Source: a virus
Strand: one strand, 5' to 3'
DNA: 44,145 nucleotides
Virus record (IMG/VR): IMGVR_UViG_3300046167_000686
Location: 1-44,145 of that record
Below the pieces are notes generated by a model, which had not been told where the DNA came from, did no database searches, and saw nothing but the letters and a program-made list of their open reading frames with translations. How positions within the stretch are numbered: the first letter of the stretch is position 1; each line of letters begins with the position of its first letter. Below are positions 16,046-26,040 of the stretch, piece after piece. A program made the position numbers and the translations under genes.

Positions 16046-16374
16046 TGGTCGTCGAACTCAACGAGTATCAAAAGCAAGCAGCAAACACCGCCGTCTACCC
16101 AGACAAGTCAGCACTTGAATACCTAACGCTGGGCCTACTGGCAGAAGCGGGTGAACTAGCAGGGCATTATGCCAAGTGGCTGCGCAAAGACAGCAGGCTG
16201 CAACCCTATCCCGCTGAAGCTGTGATGGCTGAAGCAGGTGATGTGCTGTGGTTCATCTCAGAACTTGCACGGCTGCATAACAAATCTCTCTCCAACCTCG
16301 CTCAAGAAAATTTAGACAAACTCGCCTCTCGCCAGAAGCGCGGGAAACTCAAAGGAAATGGTGACTATCGATGA
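16045..16374 (+). CDS. MazG-like nucleoside triphosphate pyrophosphohydrolase
   Basis: All-alpha NTP pyrophosphatase of 109 residues. The metal-binding pattern is present: LLAEAGELAGHYAKWLRK with two glutamates, then MAEAGDVLWFISELA. Phage MazG proteins hydrolyse dNTPs such as dGTP and dCTP, or modulate (p)ppGpp-linked signals; the exact substrate cannot be read from sequence. The start overlaps the previous stop, and the end overlaps the NrdJ start by four bases, so all are in one operon. Confidence 0.88.
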   Translation: MVVELNEYQKQAANTAVYPDKSALEYLTLGLLAEAGELAGHYAKWLRKDSRLQPYPAEAVMAEAGDVLWFISELARLHNKSLSNLAQENLDKLASRQKRGKLKGNGDYR

Positions 16375-18075
16375 ACAAAAACCACAATCAACCTTACGGG
16401 CCATCCCTGCCCATCTCGGAGGAGATTGATAAGACCAAGTACCGCCAGACTGGTGAAGACTTTTATTCCAAGGTCGTGCGCATCGCCAACGCATTGAAGG
16501 ACAGCCCCCAGCACTTTGAGGATTTCAAGGATGCCATGCGCTACATGCGATTTCTCCCAGCTGGCCGTGTGCAAAATGCGATGGGCGCAGCACGTCAAAC
16601 CACAGCGTATAATTGCTTTGTGTCTGGCACTATCGACGATAGCATGGACAGCATCATGCAGCGTGCAACCGAAGCAGCTGAAACGATGCGGCGTGGTGGT
16701 GGCATCGGATACGACTTCTCTCGTCTGCGACCTAGAGGTGACCGTATCAAATCGCTAGACAGTAAAGCCTCAGGCGCTGTCTCATTCATGCAAATCTTTG
16801 ATGCAGTCTGTCAGACCATTGCATCATCTGGTCACCGCAGAGGCGCACAGATGGGTCGTCATACGCATCGACCACCCCGACATCGAACAGTTCATCACCA
16901 CCAAGAATGACGGCACCTCGCTGTCAGGTTTCAATATCTCAGTCGGCGTCACCGATGAGTTCATGGAATGCCTCGAACAAAAGAAACCATTCCAGCTGCG
17001 CTTTGATGGGGAGGTCCACCGTGAGGTAGACCCAGTGGCACTGTGGGACATGATTATGCGGTCAACTTGGGATTGGGCAGAACCCGGGGTTCTGTTCATC
17101 GACACCATCAACAAGATGAACAACCTCTACTATTGCGAGACCATTGAGGCCACCAACCCTTGTGGTGAGCAGCCCCTGCCACCGTATGGTGCGTGTTTGC
17201 TTGGCTCGTTTAACCTCGTGAAGTACGTCGAGGACGGTGGATTTAATCAGCGTCAGTATGAAGAGGACATCGCCACCGTGGTTCGCGCCATGGATAACGT
17301 CATTGACCGTACCATCTACCCGCTACACGCACAGGAACTTGAGGCTAAGAACAAACGCCGTATGGGCTTGGGCATCACAGGCTTGGCTAATGCGGCTGAA
17401 ATGTGCGGTATGCCCTATGCCTCACCTGAGTTCATGGACTTTGCTGAGACTATACTGGCCACGCTTCGTGACCATACATACTTTACCAGTTCAACACTGG
17501 CGGCTGAGAAAGGGTCATTCCCGCTCTACAATGCAGACAAGTTCTTGAAGAGTAAGTTTGTGCAGTCGCTGCCCGATTGGGTGCAAGCAAAGATACGGGT
17601 CAATGGGATACGCAACTCACATCTGACTTCGATTGCACCAACAGGCACAATCAGTCTCACGGCTGACAACGTGAGTAGTGGTATCGAACCACCCTTCTCT
17701 CTTTTCTACGACCGAACCATTCAACAGTTTGATGGCTTCCAAGTGGAACGGGTCGAAGACTATGCGTACCGCCAAGGCGTTCATGGCCGAACTGCCAACG
17801 AGATTAGTGCGCGAGACCATCTTGCGGTTCTCGCTCTATCATCACAATTCGTGGATAGCGCAGTTTCAAAGACCTGCAATGTTGGCGAAGGCGTGAGCTA
17901 TGATGAGTTTAAAAACCTATACTTCGATGCGTGGAAAACAGGATGCAAAGGCATCACGACCTTCCGCGCAGCGGGTAAACGCTATGGGATTTTGAACGAG
18001 GTCAAAACTGAAGAAAAGCCAAACGCAGAGGCTTGCTACATTGACCCAAACACTGGCCAGAAAAGCTGCGAATAA
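16371..18075 (+). CDS. nrdJ: Class II (B12-dependent) ribonucleotide reductase NrdJ (one frameshift)
   Basis: Reduces ribonucleotides to deoxyribonucleotides with adenosylcobalamin; about 567 residues. Visible parts are [13 protein letters not shown] (first active cysteine), [15 protein letters not shown], the catalytic [21 protein letters not shown] with the radical cysteine, [15 protein letters not shown], and [10 protein letters not shown]. There is no NrdB partner, in keeping with class II. The C-terminal [13 protein letters not shown] gives a cysteine pair for electron transfer. One frameshift near 16855 separates the N-terminal third. With ThyX and MazG it makes a dNTP supply module common in marine podoviruses. 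Confidence 0.92.
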
Positions 18076-18081
18076 CAAAAG

Positions 18082-18112
18082 ACTTGTCCTTTAATTAGGG
18101 CAAGTTTTGTTT
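18082..18112 (+). terminator. Intrinsic terminator after nrdJ
   Basis: ACTTGTCCT pairs with AGGGCAAGT around TTAATT (one G-U pair) and runs into TTTTGTTTG. It separates the replication and nucleotide block from the virion block. Confidence 0.8.
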
Positions 18113-18127
18113 GTTGCACTAAAGAGG
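18111..18127 (+). promoter_or_regulatory. Candidate phage RNA polymerase promoter, virion genes
   Basis: TTGTTGCACTAAAGAGG shares TTGCAC and AGAG with the stronger candidate at 40329. It lies right after the nrdJ terminator and just before the virion operon, where a phage promoter is expected. The match is weaker than between the other two candidates. Confidence 0.45.
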
Positions 18128-18134
18128 ATAACAA

Positions 18135-18314
18135 ATGTTTCCATATACTTCCGAAGAACTCTTAAACGAACTCGACGAACGCTTCCCTGAGAAATCACCT
18201 ACATTAGATGAAACCTATGAAACCCTAATGTGGCGTGGCGGTCAGCGTTCCGTGATTCAGTTTTTAAGACAACAATTCGAAGACCAATCCAAACGACAAT
18301 TAACAGGAGAATAG
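18135..18314 (+). CDS. Small hypothetical protein, 59 aa
   Basis: First gene of the virion block. ATG with AGAGGATA upstream gives 59 residues, acidic and helical (SEELLNELDERFPEK, then SVIQFLRQQFEDQ). It is soluble, without cysteines. In T7 the corresponding position holds small accessory genes (6.5-7.3) of mixed or unknown function. No family recognised. Confidence 0.75.
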   Translation: MFPYTSEELLNELDERFPEKSPTLDETYETLMWRGGQRSVIQFLRQQFEDQSKRQLTGE

Positions 18315-18317
18315 CCG

Positions 18318-18619
18318 ATGTGCTTTTTCAGTACTCCGAGTATGCCAGCACCAGCGGCAGTTGACCCCGACGCCACCGCCCCCCCGCACCACCTGCTCCG
18401 CCACCTGTGATGGGCTCATCCACTACAATGAGTAGCAGCGGTGGAAGTCAGAACCCAGTGATGTCTAACATCTATGACCCCTCAAATCCTGAGAGCGGTG
18501 TTAACGCTGAAAAAGGTGCGACACTGAAGAAGGCTAAGGGTACTTCACAACTTAAAGTTGACCTAGACCCAGTGGTCGCAAACATGGCCAAACAAACTGG
18601 TCTCCAAATTAGCAAGTGA
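18318..18619 (+). CDS. T7 gp7.3-like tail/virion assembly protein (frameshifted)
   Basis: Small low-complexity protein of about 100 residues directly before the portal gene. The N-terminus MCFFSTPSMPAPAA is followed by a proline-rich stretch. The frame breaks in the C7 run near 18380; removing bases there restores APAPPAPPPVMGSS and the rest. The C-terminus (KKAKGTSQLKVDLDP, then MAKQTGLQISK) resembles the glycine-rich ends of gp7.3-type proteins, which in T7 are needed for tail assembly and adsorption. Assignment rests on position and this weak C-terminal likeness. Confidence 0.6.
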
Positions 18620-18627
18620 GAATATAA

Positions 18628-20174
18628 ATGAGTATGGGAAACGCCGAAGAGCGTTACCGCGCTCTTGAACACTCACGTCAATCCTACCTTGATAGGGCTA
18701 GAGATTGTTCCCAAATCACCATTCCAAGCCTAATACCACCTGATGCTCACAACGAGACATCAGATTTGTATACGCCCTTCCAAGGCATCGGCGCTCGTGG
18801 TGTGAACAACCTAGCCTCTAAACTTTCGCTGGCATTACTGCCACCGAATGCACCGTTCTTTCGTTTCATGGTTGAGCCGTACACGCTTAAACAAATGGCC
18901 GAAGAACCCGAAGCACGTACCAATGTTGAGAAACAACTTGGTGAATATGAACGTGCGGTGATGAGTGAGATTGAAAGTGCTGGCGATAGAGTTGCGGTAC
19001 ACGAAGCACTAAAGCACCTGATTGTAGGTGGTAATGTGCTATTACACGTCGGACCAGATAAAGTCCGAGTGTTCCATTTAGATAGTTATGTCGTCAATCG
19101 GTCCCCTAGCGGTGACGTGCTTGAGGTCATCACAGTTGAACATGTCAGCCCTAATAGTTTGGACAAAGCGACCGCCGCTAAAATCCAAGGCAAACTCGAA
19201 GGCGACGAAAAGACACTTGAAGTCTACACCTACGTTGAGCGTAAGAACCAATTCTTCCACGTTTACCAAGAGGTCAAAGGCGAGGTCATACAAGGCTCAA
19301 AGGGTAAGTACCGCGAAGAAAGCGTACCATTCTTGCCTCTCCGCTTCTCTCGCATTGACGGGGAAGACTATGGCCGAGGCTTTGTAGAAGAACTCCTGGG
19401 CGACCTTCGCTCACTAGAGGCGCTCTCACAGGCTATCGTCGAGGGTGCAGCCGCTGCCGCCAAAGTTCTGTTTATGGTTAATCCAAACGGCACGACGCGG
19501 ATGCGGACAATCGCTCAAGCAGAGAACACAGCAATCATAGAAGGAAATCGACAGGATGTTTCCGTTTTACAAATGGACAAGTACAATGACTTTCGAGTGG
19601 CCTACCAAGCTATGCAAGGAATTGAAGAACGACTTATCTCAGCAATTTATGCTTCAGTCTTCAGTTCAACGAGACGCAGAACGAGTCACAGCAGAAGAAA
19701 TCAGATACCTCGCAAGCGAGTTAGAAGACACCCTCAGCGGTATCTACAGTATCTTGTCGCAAGAGTTTCAGCTGCCCTACGTGAACCGCAAGGTGGACGT
19801 ACTTACCAAAGCCAACAAGTTACCAAAACTGCCAGACGATGTTGTGAAACCTACAATCGTCACAGGTATGGAAGCTCTTGGCCGTGGCCACGACCTACGC
19901 AAATTAGACTTATTCATTCGCGGTATGACCTGAAGCCTTAGGGCCAGAAGTCCTGCAGCGTTACATCAACCTACAGGATTACATCAAAAGACGTGCGACT
20001 GCCCTCGGCATCGACACAGAAGGATTGATTAAATCCGAAGAACAAATCGCCCAAGAACAGCAACAGGCACAGATGCAGCAAATGATGCAGCAAGCTGGGC
20101 CGAATGCAATTCAAGAAGGCGTGAAGCAATTAGGAAGCCAATATGAGCAAGCCCAAGCCAACCCCCAAGCCTAG
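18628..20174 (+). CDS. Portal (head-tail connector), T7 gp8-like (frameshifted)
   Basis: Forms the dodecameric portal through which DNA is packaged. About 515 residues, close to T7 gp8 (536). Typical segments: RQSYLDRARDCSQITIPSL, TPFQGIGARGVNNLASKL, ALLPPNAPFFRF, GNVLLHV, YGRGFVEELLGDLRSLEALS and RDAERVTAEEIRYLASELE. The C-terminal part is glutamine-rich (QEQQQAQMQQMMQQAGP). Frame changes lie near 19650 and 19930; the tail is only found by reading past the second one. The ATG follows GTGAGAATATAA, with only a weak ribosome site. Confidence 0.93.
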
Positions 20175-20238
20175 CCCTGCGCCCCAAAAGCCAGAGCCAG
20201 TAAAGACCCCCCGTGAAAACACGAGGATTGATTACTAA
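20143..20238 (+). CDS. Tiny Lys/Pro-rich protein, 31 aa, overlapping the portal end
   Basis: Short open frame starting at an ATG inside the last codons of the portal gene, with AGGA about seven bases upstream, and ending just before the scaffold start. The peptide MSKPKPTPKPSPAPQKPEP has a Lys-Pro repeat and is basic. Basic proline-rich tiny proteins are seen between portal and scaffold in other podoviruses, but this one could also be chance. Confidence 0.4.
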   Translation: MSKPKPTPKPSPAPQKPEPVKTPRENTRIDY

Positions 20239-20239
20239 C

Positions 20240-20965
20240 ATGGCAGACAGCGTAACAATCACCGACCAACAGACTGGCCCTGAGGCCCCGCCCCCCACAG
20301 CGGAAGCGCAGCAGGATAACTCGACTGACAATCGTCCAGATTGGTTACCAGAGAAGTTTCAATCACCCGAAGATTTGGCAAAGTCATATGCAGAATTGGA
20401 AAAGAAACTGTCCGCACCACAGGAAGAAACTGCAGATGCTGACCAAGCAGATGTGGAAGAACAACCTAAAGGTGAAGCGGTTAGCTTTGATAAGTTCGCA
20501 GAAGAGTTTTCCAGCAAAGGGGAACTAAGCTCTGACAGCTTCGCTGAGTTAGAGCAAATGGGTTACCCCAAAGAGATGGTGGAAACATACATCCAAGGAA
20601 TGCAGGCTTCATCGACTGCTGATGTGGATGCAGTCATGGAAGTGGCTGGTGGCACAGACGGTTATCAAGAGTTAACCGACTGGGCAAAATCCAACATGCA
20701 GAGCAACGAACTCGAAATGTACAACAACATGGTTGGTACGGGTACAGACAACGCCAAGATGGCTGTTGAATGGCTCATGTCAAAGCGTGAAGCAATCGAG
20801 GGCGTTGAGCCTACGCTTGTCACTGGCAAAGCAAAAGCTGCCGCCAAGGATGAGTTTAGGTCCACGGCTGAGGTTGTGACTGCAATGAAAGATAAGCGGT
20901 ACGGCAAAGACCCTGCATATACAAAAGATGTTGAGCAGAAGCTGTCCCGTTCAAGCGTATTTTAA
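20240..20965 (+). CDS. Capsid assembly (scaffold) protein, T7 gp9-like
   Basis: Scaffolding protein, 241 residues, that guides capsid assembly and is then lost. It is strongly acidic with a proline and glutamine-rich N-terminus. DWLPEKFQSPEDLAKSYAELEKKL is the well-known motif of this family, followed by a helical middle and a basic C-terminal segment for binding the capsid protein. The ATG follows ATTACTAAC; an upstream in-frame start exists but lies in the tiny Lys/Pro-rich gene. Position between portal and capsid supports the call. Confidence 0.9.
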   Translation: MADSVTITDQQTGPEAPPPTAEAQQDNSTDNRPDWLPEKFQSPEDLAKSYAELEKKLSAPQEETADADQADVEEQPKGEAVSFDKFAEEFSSKGELSSDSFAELEQMGYPKEMVETYIQGMQASSTADVDAVMEVAGGTDGYQELTDWAKSNMQSNELEMYNNMVGTGTDNAKMAVEWLMSKREAIEGVEPTLVTGKAKAAAKDEFRSTAEVVTAMKDKRYGKDPAYTKDVEQKLSRSSVF

Positions 20966-20977
20966 AAGGAATTTAGG

Positions 20978-21037
20978 ATGCCAAAAGGTAAAGGGACTTA
21001 CGGTAAAAAAGTAGGTCGTCCCACAAAGAAAAAGTAA
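20978..21037 (+). CDS. Tiny basic protein, 19 aa
   Basis: AAAGGAATTTAGG precedes an ATG giving MPKGKGTYGKKVGRPTKKK. Very short Gly/Lys-rich proteins beginning this way are recurrent between scaffold and capsid genes in podoviruses, so I regard it as real despite its length. It may bind DNA or capsid; function unknown. Confidence 0.65.
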   Translation: MPKGKGTYGKKVGRPTKKK

Positions 21038-21044
21038 ACAATCT

Positions 21045-21066
21045 GGCGGGGGTTTATCCCCCCGTC
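21045..21066 (+). other. GC-rich hairpin between two tiny genes
   Basis: GGCGGGGG pairs with CCCCCCGTC (one bulged C) around TTTAT. No T-run follows, so it is not a standard terminator. It could stabilise or process the mRNA just upstream of the next gene. Confidence 0.5.
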
Positions 21067-21088
21067 AATTTCCAAAAGGGATACAATT

Positions 21089-21220
21089 GTGAAAAAAGGT
21101 TTATATGCAAACATCCATGCAAAACGCGCTCGCGGCGGCAAACCCCGTAAGGTAGGCTCCAAAGGCGCACCGACGGCCAAAGCCTTTCGGGATGCTAAGA
21201 AAACCGCGAAAAAAACTTAA
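21089..21220 (+). CDS. Small basic protein, 43 aa, GTG start
   Basis: AAAAGGGA precedes a GTG giving MKKGLYANIHAKRARGGKPR and a lysine/alanine-rich tail (AKAFRDAKKTAKKT). The opening MKKGLYANIxA is a recurring start of small basic phage proteins located near the capsid gene. Its role is not established; DNA or RNA binding or a minor virion role are plausible. Confidence 0.75.
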   Translation: MKKGLYANIHAKRARGGKPRKVGSKGAPTAKAFRDAKKTAKKT

Positions 21221-21229
21221 GGCTTATCC

Positions 21230-21475
21230 TTGACCCAACTCCAAACCATATCGAACAACCATCTCTCATTTGAATGTAAGTGCGGCCACGCACCGAACGT
21301 GCCTGTGACGCAACTGATGGAACGCTATGGCAAAGAGATAACGGTCAAGGAAGTCATGAAGAAAGCTAGATGCTCCAACTGTGGGCAGAAGAACCAATTT
21401 GAATTTCGGATTATCTATATCGGCGGTAGTAATAATGCGATGCTTGGTGGTCAAACTAGAGCGAAAAAACCATAG
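21230..21475 (+). CDS. Small zinc-ribbon protein, 81 aa
   Basis: Small protein with two CxxC-type pairs, CKCGH (about 16-20) and CSNCGQ (about 48-53), giving a likely four-cysteine zinc ribbon. The rest is a short helix and a beta-rich C-terminus. TTG is the only start in range, ten bases after the preceding stop. The 135 bases after it, before the capsid gene, have no gene visible. It may be a small nucleic-acid-binding or regulatory protein; nothing more specific can be said. Confidence 0.7.
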   Translation: MTQLQTISNNHLSFECKCGHAPNVPVTQLMERYGKEITVKEVMKKARCSNCGQKNQFEFRIIYIGGSNNAMLGGQTRAKKP

Positions 21476-21610
21476 AACGCCTTAACGGGTCAGATGTCAT
21501 GCCTCTTTAGGCAGACGGACTAAGTAACGAAAACATAGGCCACATGCGTGTGACAACCCTGTTAGTAGAAACGACGGTCATTTCCCAATCAAAATTAAGG
21601 ATATACAACT

Positions 21611-22575
21611 ATGGCAAACGCAACAGCGTCCCGCTTAGGTGTAGTCAATGGCGCAACGCCAACCGATTTTGCGAGTGCGAATAACCTATTTCTTAAGGTG
21701 TTCGCTGGTGAAGTCCTGACTGCATTTGACGAAAACAACGTGATGAAAGACCTTCACACGTCTCGAACAATTCAAAGCGGTAAGTCCGCTTCATTCCCAG
21801 TAATGGGCAAAACATCGGCAGCATACCACACCGTTGGTACACCGCTGCTCGGTACACAATCAGTCAACCACAATGAAGTCGTCATCAACATCGATGACCT
21901 GCTCGTGGCTGACACATTCATCGCAGACATTGATGAAGCCAAGAACCATTACGATGTACGTGCAGAATACTCACGTCTCCTTGGTATGGCTTTGGCCAAA
22001 GAGTTTGACACACGCACAATGCGCGTAGGTCCTTCTCGCAGCCCGTTCTGCGGCAACAGTATCAGGAGGGAATGGTGGTTCTGCTATCGTATCTGCAAAC
22101 GCTAAAACAGCGGGTGCTGACTTGGCTGCTGCTATCTTTGACGCGGCTCAAGCAATGGACGAAAAAGATGTTCCAGAGAATGAGCGCGTGGCTTTGGTTA
22201 AACCTGAGCAATATTACAACCTTGTCCAAACCACGGATGTTATCAATCGTGATTTGGGGCGGTGCTGGTGTATACGCTGATGGTTCTGTACTTCGCGTGG
22301 CTGGTGTTCAGATTGTAAAGACAAACAACCTGCCAACAACAAACGTGACAGCCGTATCAGGCGAGAACAACACCTATAATGGTGACTTCTCAAACACCGC
22401 TGCACTCGTAATGCAGAAGCAAGCTATCGGCACAGTGAAGCTGATGGACTTGGCAGTTGAGCAGACAACTGGCGACTTTAACATCATGTACCAAGGCACT
22501 CTTATGGCTGCAAAATATGCAATGGGCCATGGCGTCTTGCGTCCAGAATGTGCTGTCGAAATTAAGACTGCATAA
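21611..22575 (+). CDS. Major capsid protein, T7 gp10-like (frameshifted)
   Basis: Main shell protein of HK97 fold, about 321 residues (T7 gp10A is 345). Family segments: FLKVFAGEVLTAFDENNVM, TRTIQSGKSASFPVMGKT, VNHNEVVINIDDLLVAD, then PENERVALVKPEQYYNL, GSVLRVAGVQIVKTNNLP and HGVLRPECAVEI. Frame changes occur near 22030-22110 and 22200-22250; the restored order is collinear. ATTAAGGATATACAACT precedes the ATG. A strong terminator follows, matching the T7 layout with a terminator after gene 10. Confidence 0.93.
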
Positions 22576-22582
22576 TTACTTT

Positions 22583-22611
22583 GGGTCAGCTTTCGGGCTG
22601 GCCCTTTTTTT
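22583..22611 (+). terminator. Intrinsic terminator after the capsid gene
   Basis: GGGTCAGC pairs with GCTGGCCC (one G-U pair) around TTTCGG and is followed by TTTTTTT. It corresponds in position to the T7 late terminator downstream of gene 10. Confidence 0.9.
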
Positions 22612-22626
22612 ATCTTCGAGGGCATC

Positions 22627-23217
22627 ATGACTAAACCAACATCAATGACCGAACTAGAAGCGGTCAACGTGCTACTCACGACCATTGGTGAAGCCCCTGT
22701 AAACACACTTACAGGTAACCAAGTGACAGACGTCACAGTTGCCAAACAGGTTTTGCTAGAGATTAGCCGCGAAATTCAATCACAAGGTTGGCACTTCAAC
22801 ACAGAATACGGTGTGAAGCTGGCCCCTGATAATAACAAAAACATTCTTATTCCTGCTGACACTGCTCGCATTGATGCACCAGATTACAACGTCGTCATCC
22901 GTGAGAGTAAGCTGTTTGACCTGCGGGAACGTACCTATGAATTTTCTGGTACCATAAAGGTCGACATTGTTTACTTCCAAGATTTCGCTGTTCTGCCAGA
23001 TGTAGCTAAACGCTACATTACAGCACGTGCAGCACGCATTTACGCTGACCGACTACTCAACAGCGAAACAATCCACTCTATGGCATTACGCGACGAACGC
23101 TCTGCCCTTGTAGATTTACGCCAATTTGAAGGCGAAACCGCTGATTACTCTATGATGGACAGCTACTCCGTTGCCCGTGTGATGAACCGTGGGTTTAACC
23201 ATAGGATACTTCCCTGA
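22627..23217 (+). CDS. Tail tubular protein A, T7 gp11-like
   Basis: Adaptor ring of the tail, joining portal to nozzle; 196 residues, the same length as T7 gp11. MTELEAVNVLLTTIGEAPV is the classic start of this family, followed by SREIQSQGWHFNTEYGVKL and the C-terminal RAARIYADRLLNSE. The frame is intact. Its stop overlaps the tail tubular B start by one base. Confidence 0.93.
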   Translation: MTKPTSMTELEAVNVLLTTIGEAPVNTLTGNQVTDVTVAKQVLLEISREIQSQGWHFNTEYGVKLAPDNNKNILIPADTARIDAPDYNVVIRESKLFDLRERTYEFSGTIKVDIVYFQDFAVLPDVAKRYITARAARIYADRLLNSETIHSMALRDERSALVDLRQFEGETADYSMMDSYSVARVMNRGFNHRILP

Positions 23218-25561
23218 TGCCACAAATTAGTTCTGCTATTCCAAACCTCGTACAAGGGGTGTCACAGCAGTCACCCTCCTTGCGCCTAAGCTCGCAAGCA
23301 GAACTGCAGGAAAATGCCTTTAGCTCGCTTGTTGAAGGCTTACACAAACGACCACCGTTAGAATACGTGGCAACGATGAAGAACACAGTCACTTCTGGTC
23401 AGGCTGTTCACCTTATCAACCGCGATGTAAATGAACGCTACTTCGTGTTTATCGACGCTAGTAACAACATTGCTGTCTATGATTTGGCAGGAAACGCTAA
23501 AACGGTCACCTACCCGAATGGCACGTCTTATTTGAATACCACCACACCAGCTACCAGCTTTAAGTTTGTGACTGTGGCTGATTATACTTTTGTTCTAAAC
23601 ACAGACGTCACAACTGCGATGGATACTCAAACCACGCCGAACTATCCGTTTACTGGCCTAGTTGCTATTAAGCAGGGTGACTACAATCAACGATATACAA
23701 TATACCTTGATGGCTCGATTGCTGCTAACATTACCACAAGCGCAACCGACCAAGTTGAAACACGAACAGATGAAATCGCAACAAGACTTTCCACTGCGAT
23801 TAACACAGTCAGCGGATTCACAGCGCGAGCCGACGGCTCAACCGTTGTCATCAACAAGTCTGGAAACGCTGCCTTTGACCTCGCCACTTATGACAGCCTT
23901 GGTGATACAGGATTGGATGCGACCGTAGGTGTCGTACAACGCTTTGACGACCTCCCACGACAAGCACCACATGGCTACATAGCAGAAGTACAAGGCGACC
24001 AAACCAATGACTTCGATAATTATTACGTAAAATTTGAAGCTCAGAACGCAGGGCAAAACCTCAGTTCTGAAGGCACTTGGGTTGAGTGGGTGAAGCCCGG
24101 AATACCCTATGAATTTGACAGAACGACAATGCCTCATCTGCTTATAAGGCAATCTGATGGCTCATTTACATTTGAGCAAGGTGACTGGGGCGACCGTGCC
24201 GTTGGTGATGAGAGCAGTGTACCTCAACCAACCTTTATTGGCGCGAAGCTGTCTGACATCTTCTTTTTTCAGAACCGCCTTGGCGTACTTGCTGGTGAGA
24301 ATGTGGTGATGTCTCGGACATCTGAATATTTTGATTTCTTCGCAGCCACTGCCCGAACACTTTTGGACACAGACCCTATTGATGTAGCGGCTTCACACAC
24401 CAAAGTCTCATTCCTCCAACACGCAATACCGTTTGACCGAAAGTTGCTGCTGTTCAGCGACCAGACCCAGTTCATTCTCAAAGGCGGAGACTTTCTAACT
24501 CCAAAGAATACGTCCATCGCGCAAACAACCGAATATGAGGCAAGCACAGCATCGCGTCCTGCAACGGCAGGCAACGTGGTCTACTTCCCAGCCACCCGTG
24601 GCGGCTTCACCTCCGTGCGAGAGTATTATGTCATCGACGATACGGACCGATCAGATGCTGTCGATGTTACCTCACATGCTTCAAAGTTCATTCCTGATGG
24701 CGTCTACGACATGGCAGCATCAACAACAGAAAACGCACTCATCTGCCTCTCAACACAACAAGACAATTCAATGTTCGTTTACAAATGGCATTGGTCTGGC
24801 CGTGAGAAGATGCAGTCAGCATGGTTTAAATACACCTTTCAATGGGCTGGAAATCTTAAACGCTGAGTTCATTGAAAGTGCGCTTTACGTTGTTGGGAAC
24901 AAGTCGGGCAAGACGATACTCTACAAAATTAACTTTGACGAAGGGCGGTCGGACACTGACCAAGATTATGTGACACGTCTGGACCACAGAATTACTGAAG
25001 CTGATTGCACAGTAACCTATGACAGCGTGGCAAATACAACGACCTTCACGATACCCTTTCGAGCTATCCAATCCAGCGGTTGTCACTCGCGGCACAACAC
25101 AGGGTGAGATTATACCTGTGACGTCTAGCACCTCCACACAAGTTGTAGTGAGTGGTGATAAGTCGGCCAGCAACGTCTATCTGGGTGAGCGTTATACAAT
25201 GCGCTACGAGTTCTCTGAGCCAACGCTCAAAGAGGACACACCCGCAGGTGGACGAGTAGCTATCGCTGGTGGCCGTCTACAGATTAAACACTGGCTGCTA
25301 CGTTACCAAGACAGCGGTGAGTTTGATTGCAAAGTGGAAAGCAAGGTCGGTGGTAATACTGCGCAGACCTACTCTTTCACTGGGCGTCTTATCGGCGGCG
25401 GTGAGAACATCATCGGTGATACAGTTTTAACATCAGGTGATTTTAGGTTCCCAGTGATGATTAAATCAGTACGCGCCAAGATAACTATCGAAAGTGACAG
25501 TCACCTACCCTGCCAGTTCTTATCGGCGGAGTGGGAAGGGCAACTTACACCTCAGGTCTAA
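23217..25561 (+). CDS. Tail tubular protein B (nozzle), T7 gp12-like (two frameshifts)
   Basis: Forms the distal tail nozzle; about 781 residues (T7 gp12 is 794). The start ISSAIPNLVQGVSQQSPSLR is the family hallmark, followed by LQENAFSSLVEGLHKRPP. RNLG-type beta-propeller segments include FFFQNRLGVLAGENVVMSR and TEYEASTASRPATAGN. The C-terminal part (EFDCKVESKVGG, QFLSAEWEGQL) completes the nozzle. Frame changes lie near 24845 and 25070. The frames are collinear with the family, so this is one gene. Confidence 0.92.
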
Positions 25562-25567
25562 TCGACG

Positions 25568-26040
25568 ATGAATAAATACTTACGTCCAACGACAGTTGAA
25601 GATGTAATGTTTCCTTGCACCAAACCTAAGACAAGCCGACCGAAACGAATGCCTAGCGGCCACAGGACGTGAGCCGCTGGGTGTTCTTCTCAGATGGCCT
25701 ACGGCTGGCAGATAAGACGATGACGATGGTGGCTCCGACAGGCATTCCTGTTGGAATAGTCGGTGTTGGCAAGTCGGTAATAAAAGACGCAGGGGTCATT
25801 TGGTTGTGTGCGACAGATGACATTGAAAAATATCAGATGACCTTCCTGCGCAACTCCAAGAAAGTTTTAAGCCTTCTTCAACACGACTATTTGGCTCTAC
25901 ACAATTGTGTCGACGCCCGTAATGAACTCCATATTAAGTGGTTAAAATGGATGGGTTTTACGTTCATTAACAAACATGAGAGTTGGGGTGTTGGGCAGAA
26001 ACCTTTCCTTGAATTTATAAGGATAAAACAACATGTGTGA
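25568..26040 (+). CDS. Internal virion protein A / acetyltransferase-fold protein, T7 gp13-like (frameshifted)
   Basis: About 157 residues. MNKYLRPTTVEDV begins one frame, which should continue as LAPNLRQADRNECLAATG in the next frame after a break near 25610, and then as SDGLRLADKTMTMVAPTG in a third frame after about 25690. NLRQADR with the following GIPVGIVGVG and a C-terminal KWMGFTFINKHESWG is the pattern of the gp13/DUF2833 GNAT-like family located after gene 12 in T7-like phages. In T7, gp13 is needed for proper virion assembly. It overlaps the next gene by eight bases. Confidence 0.8.
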
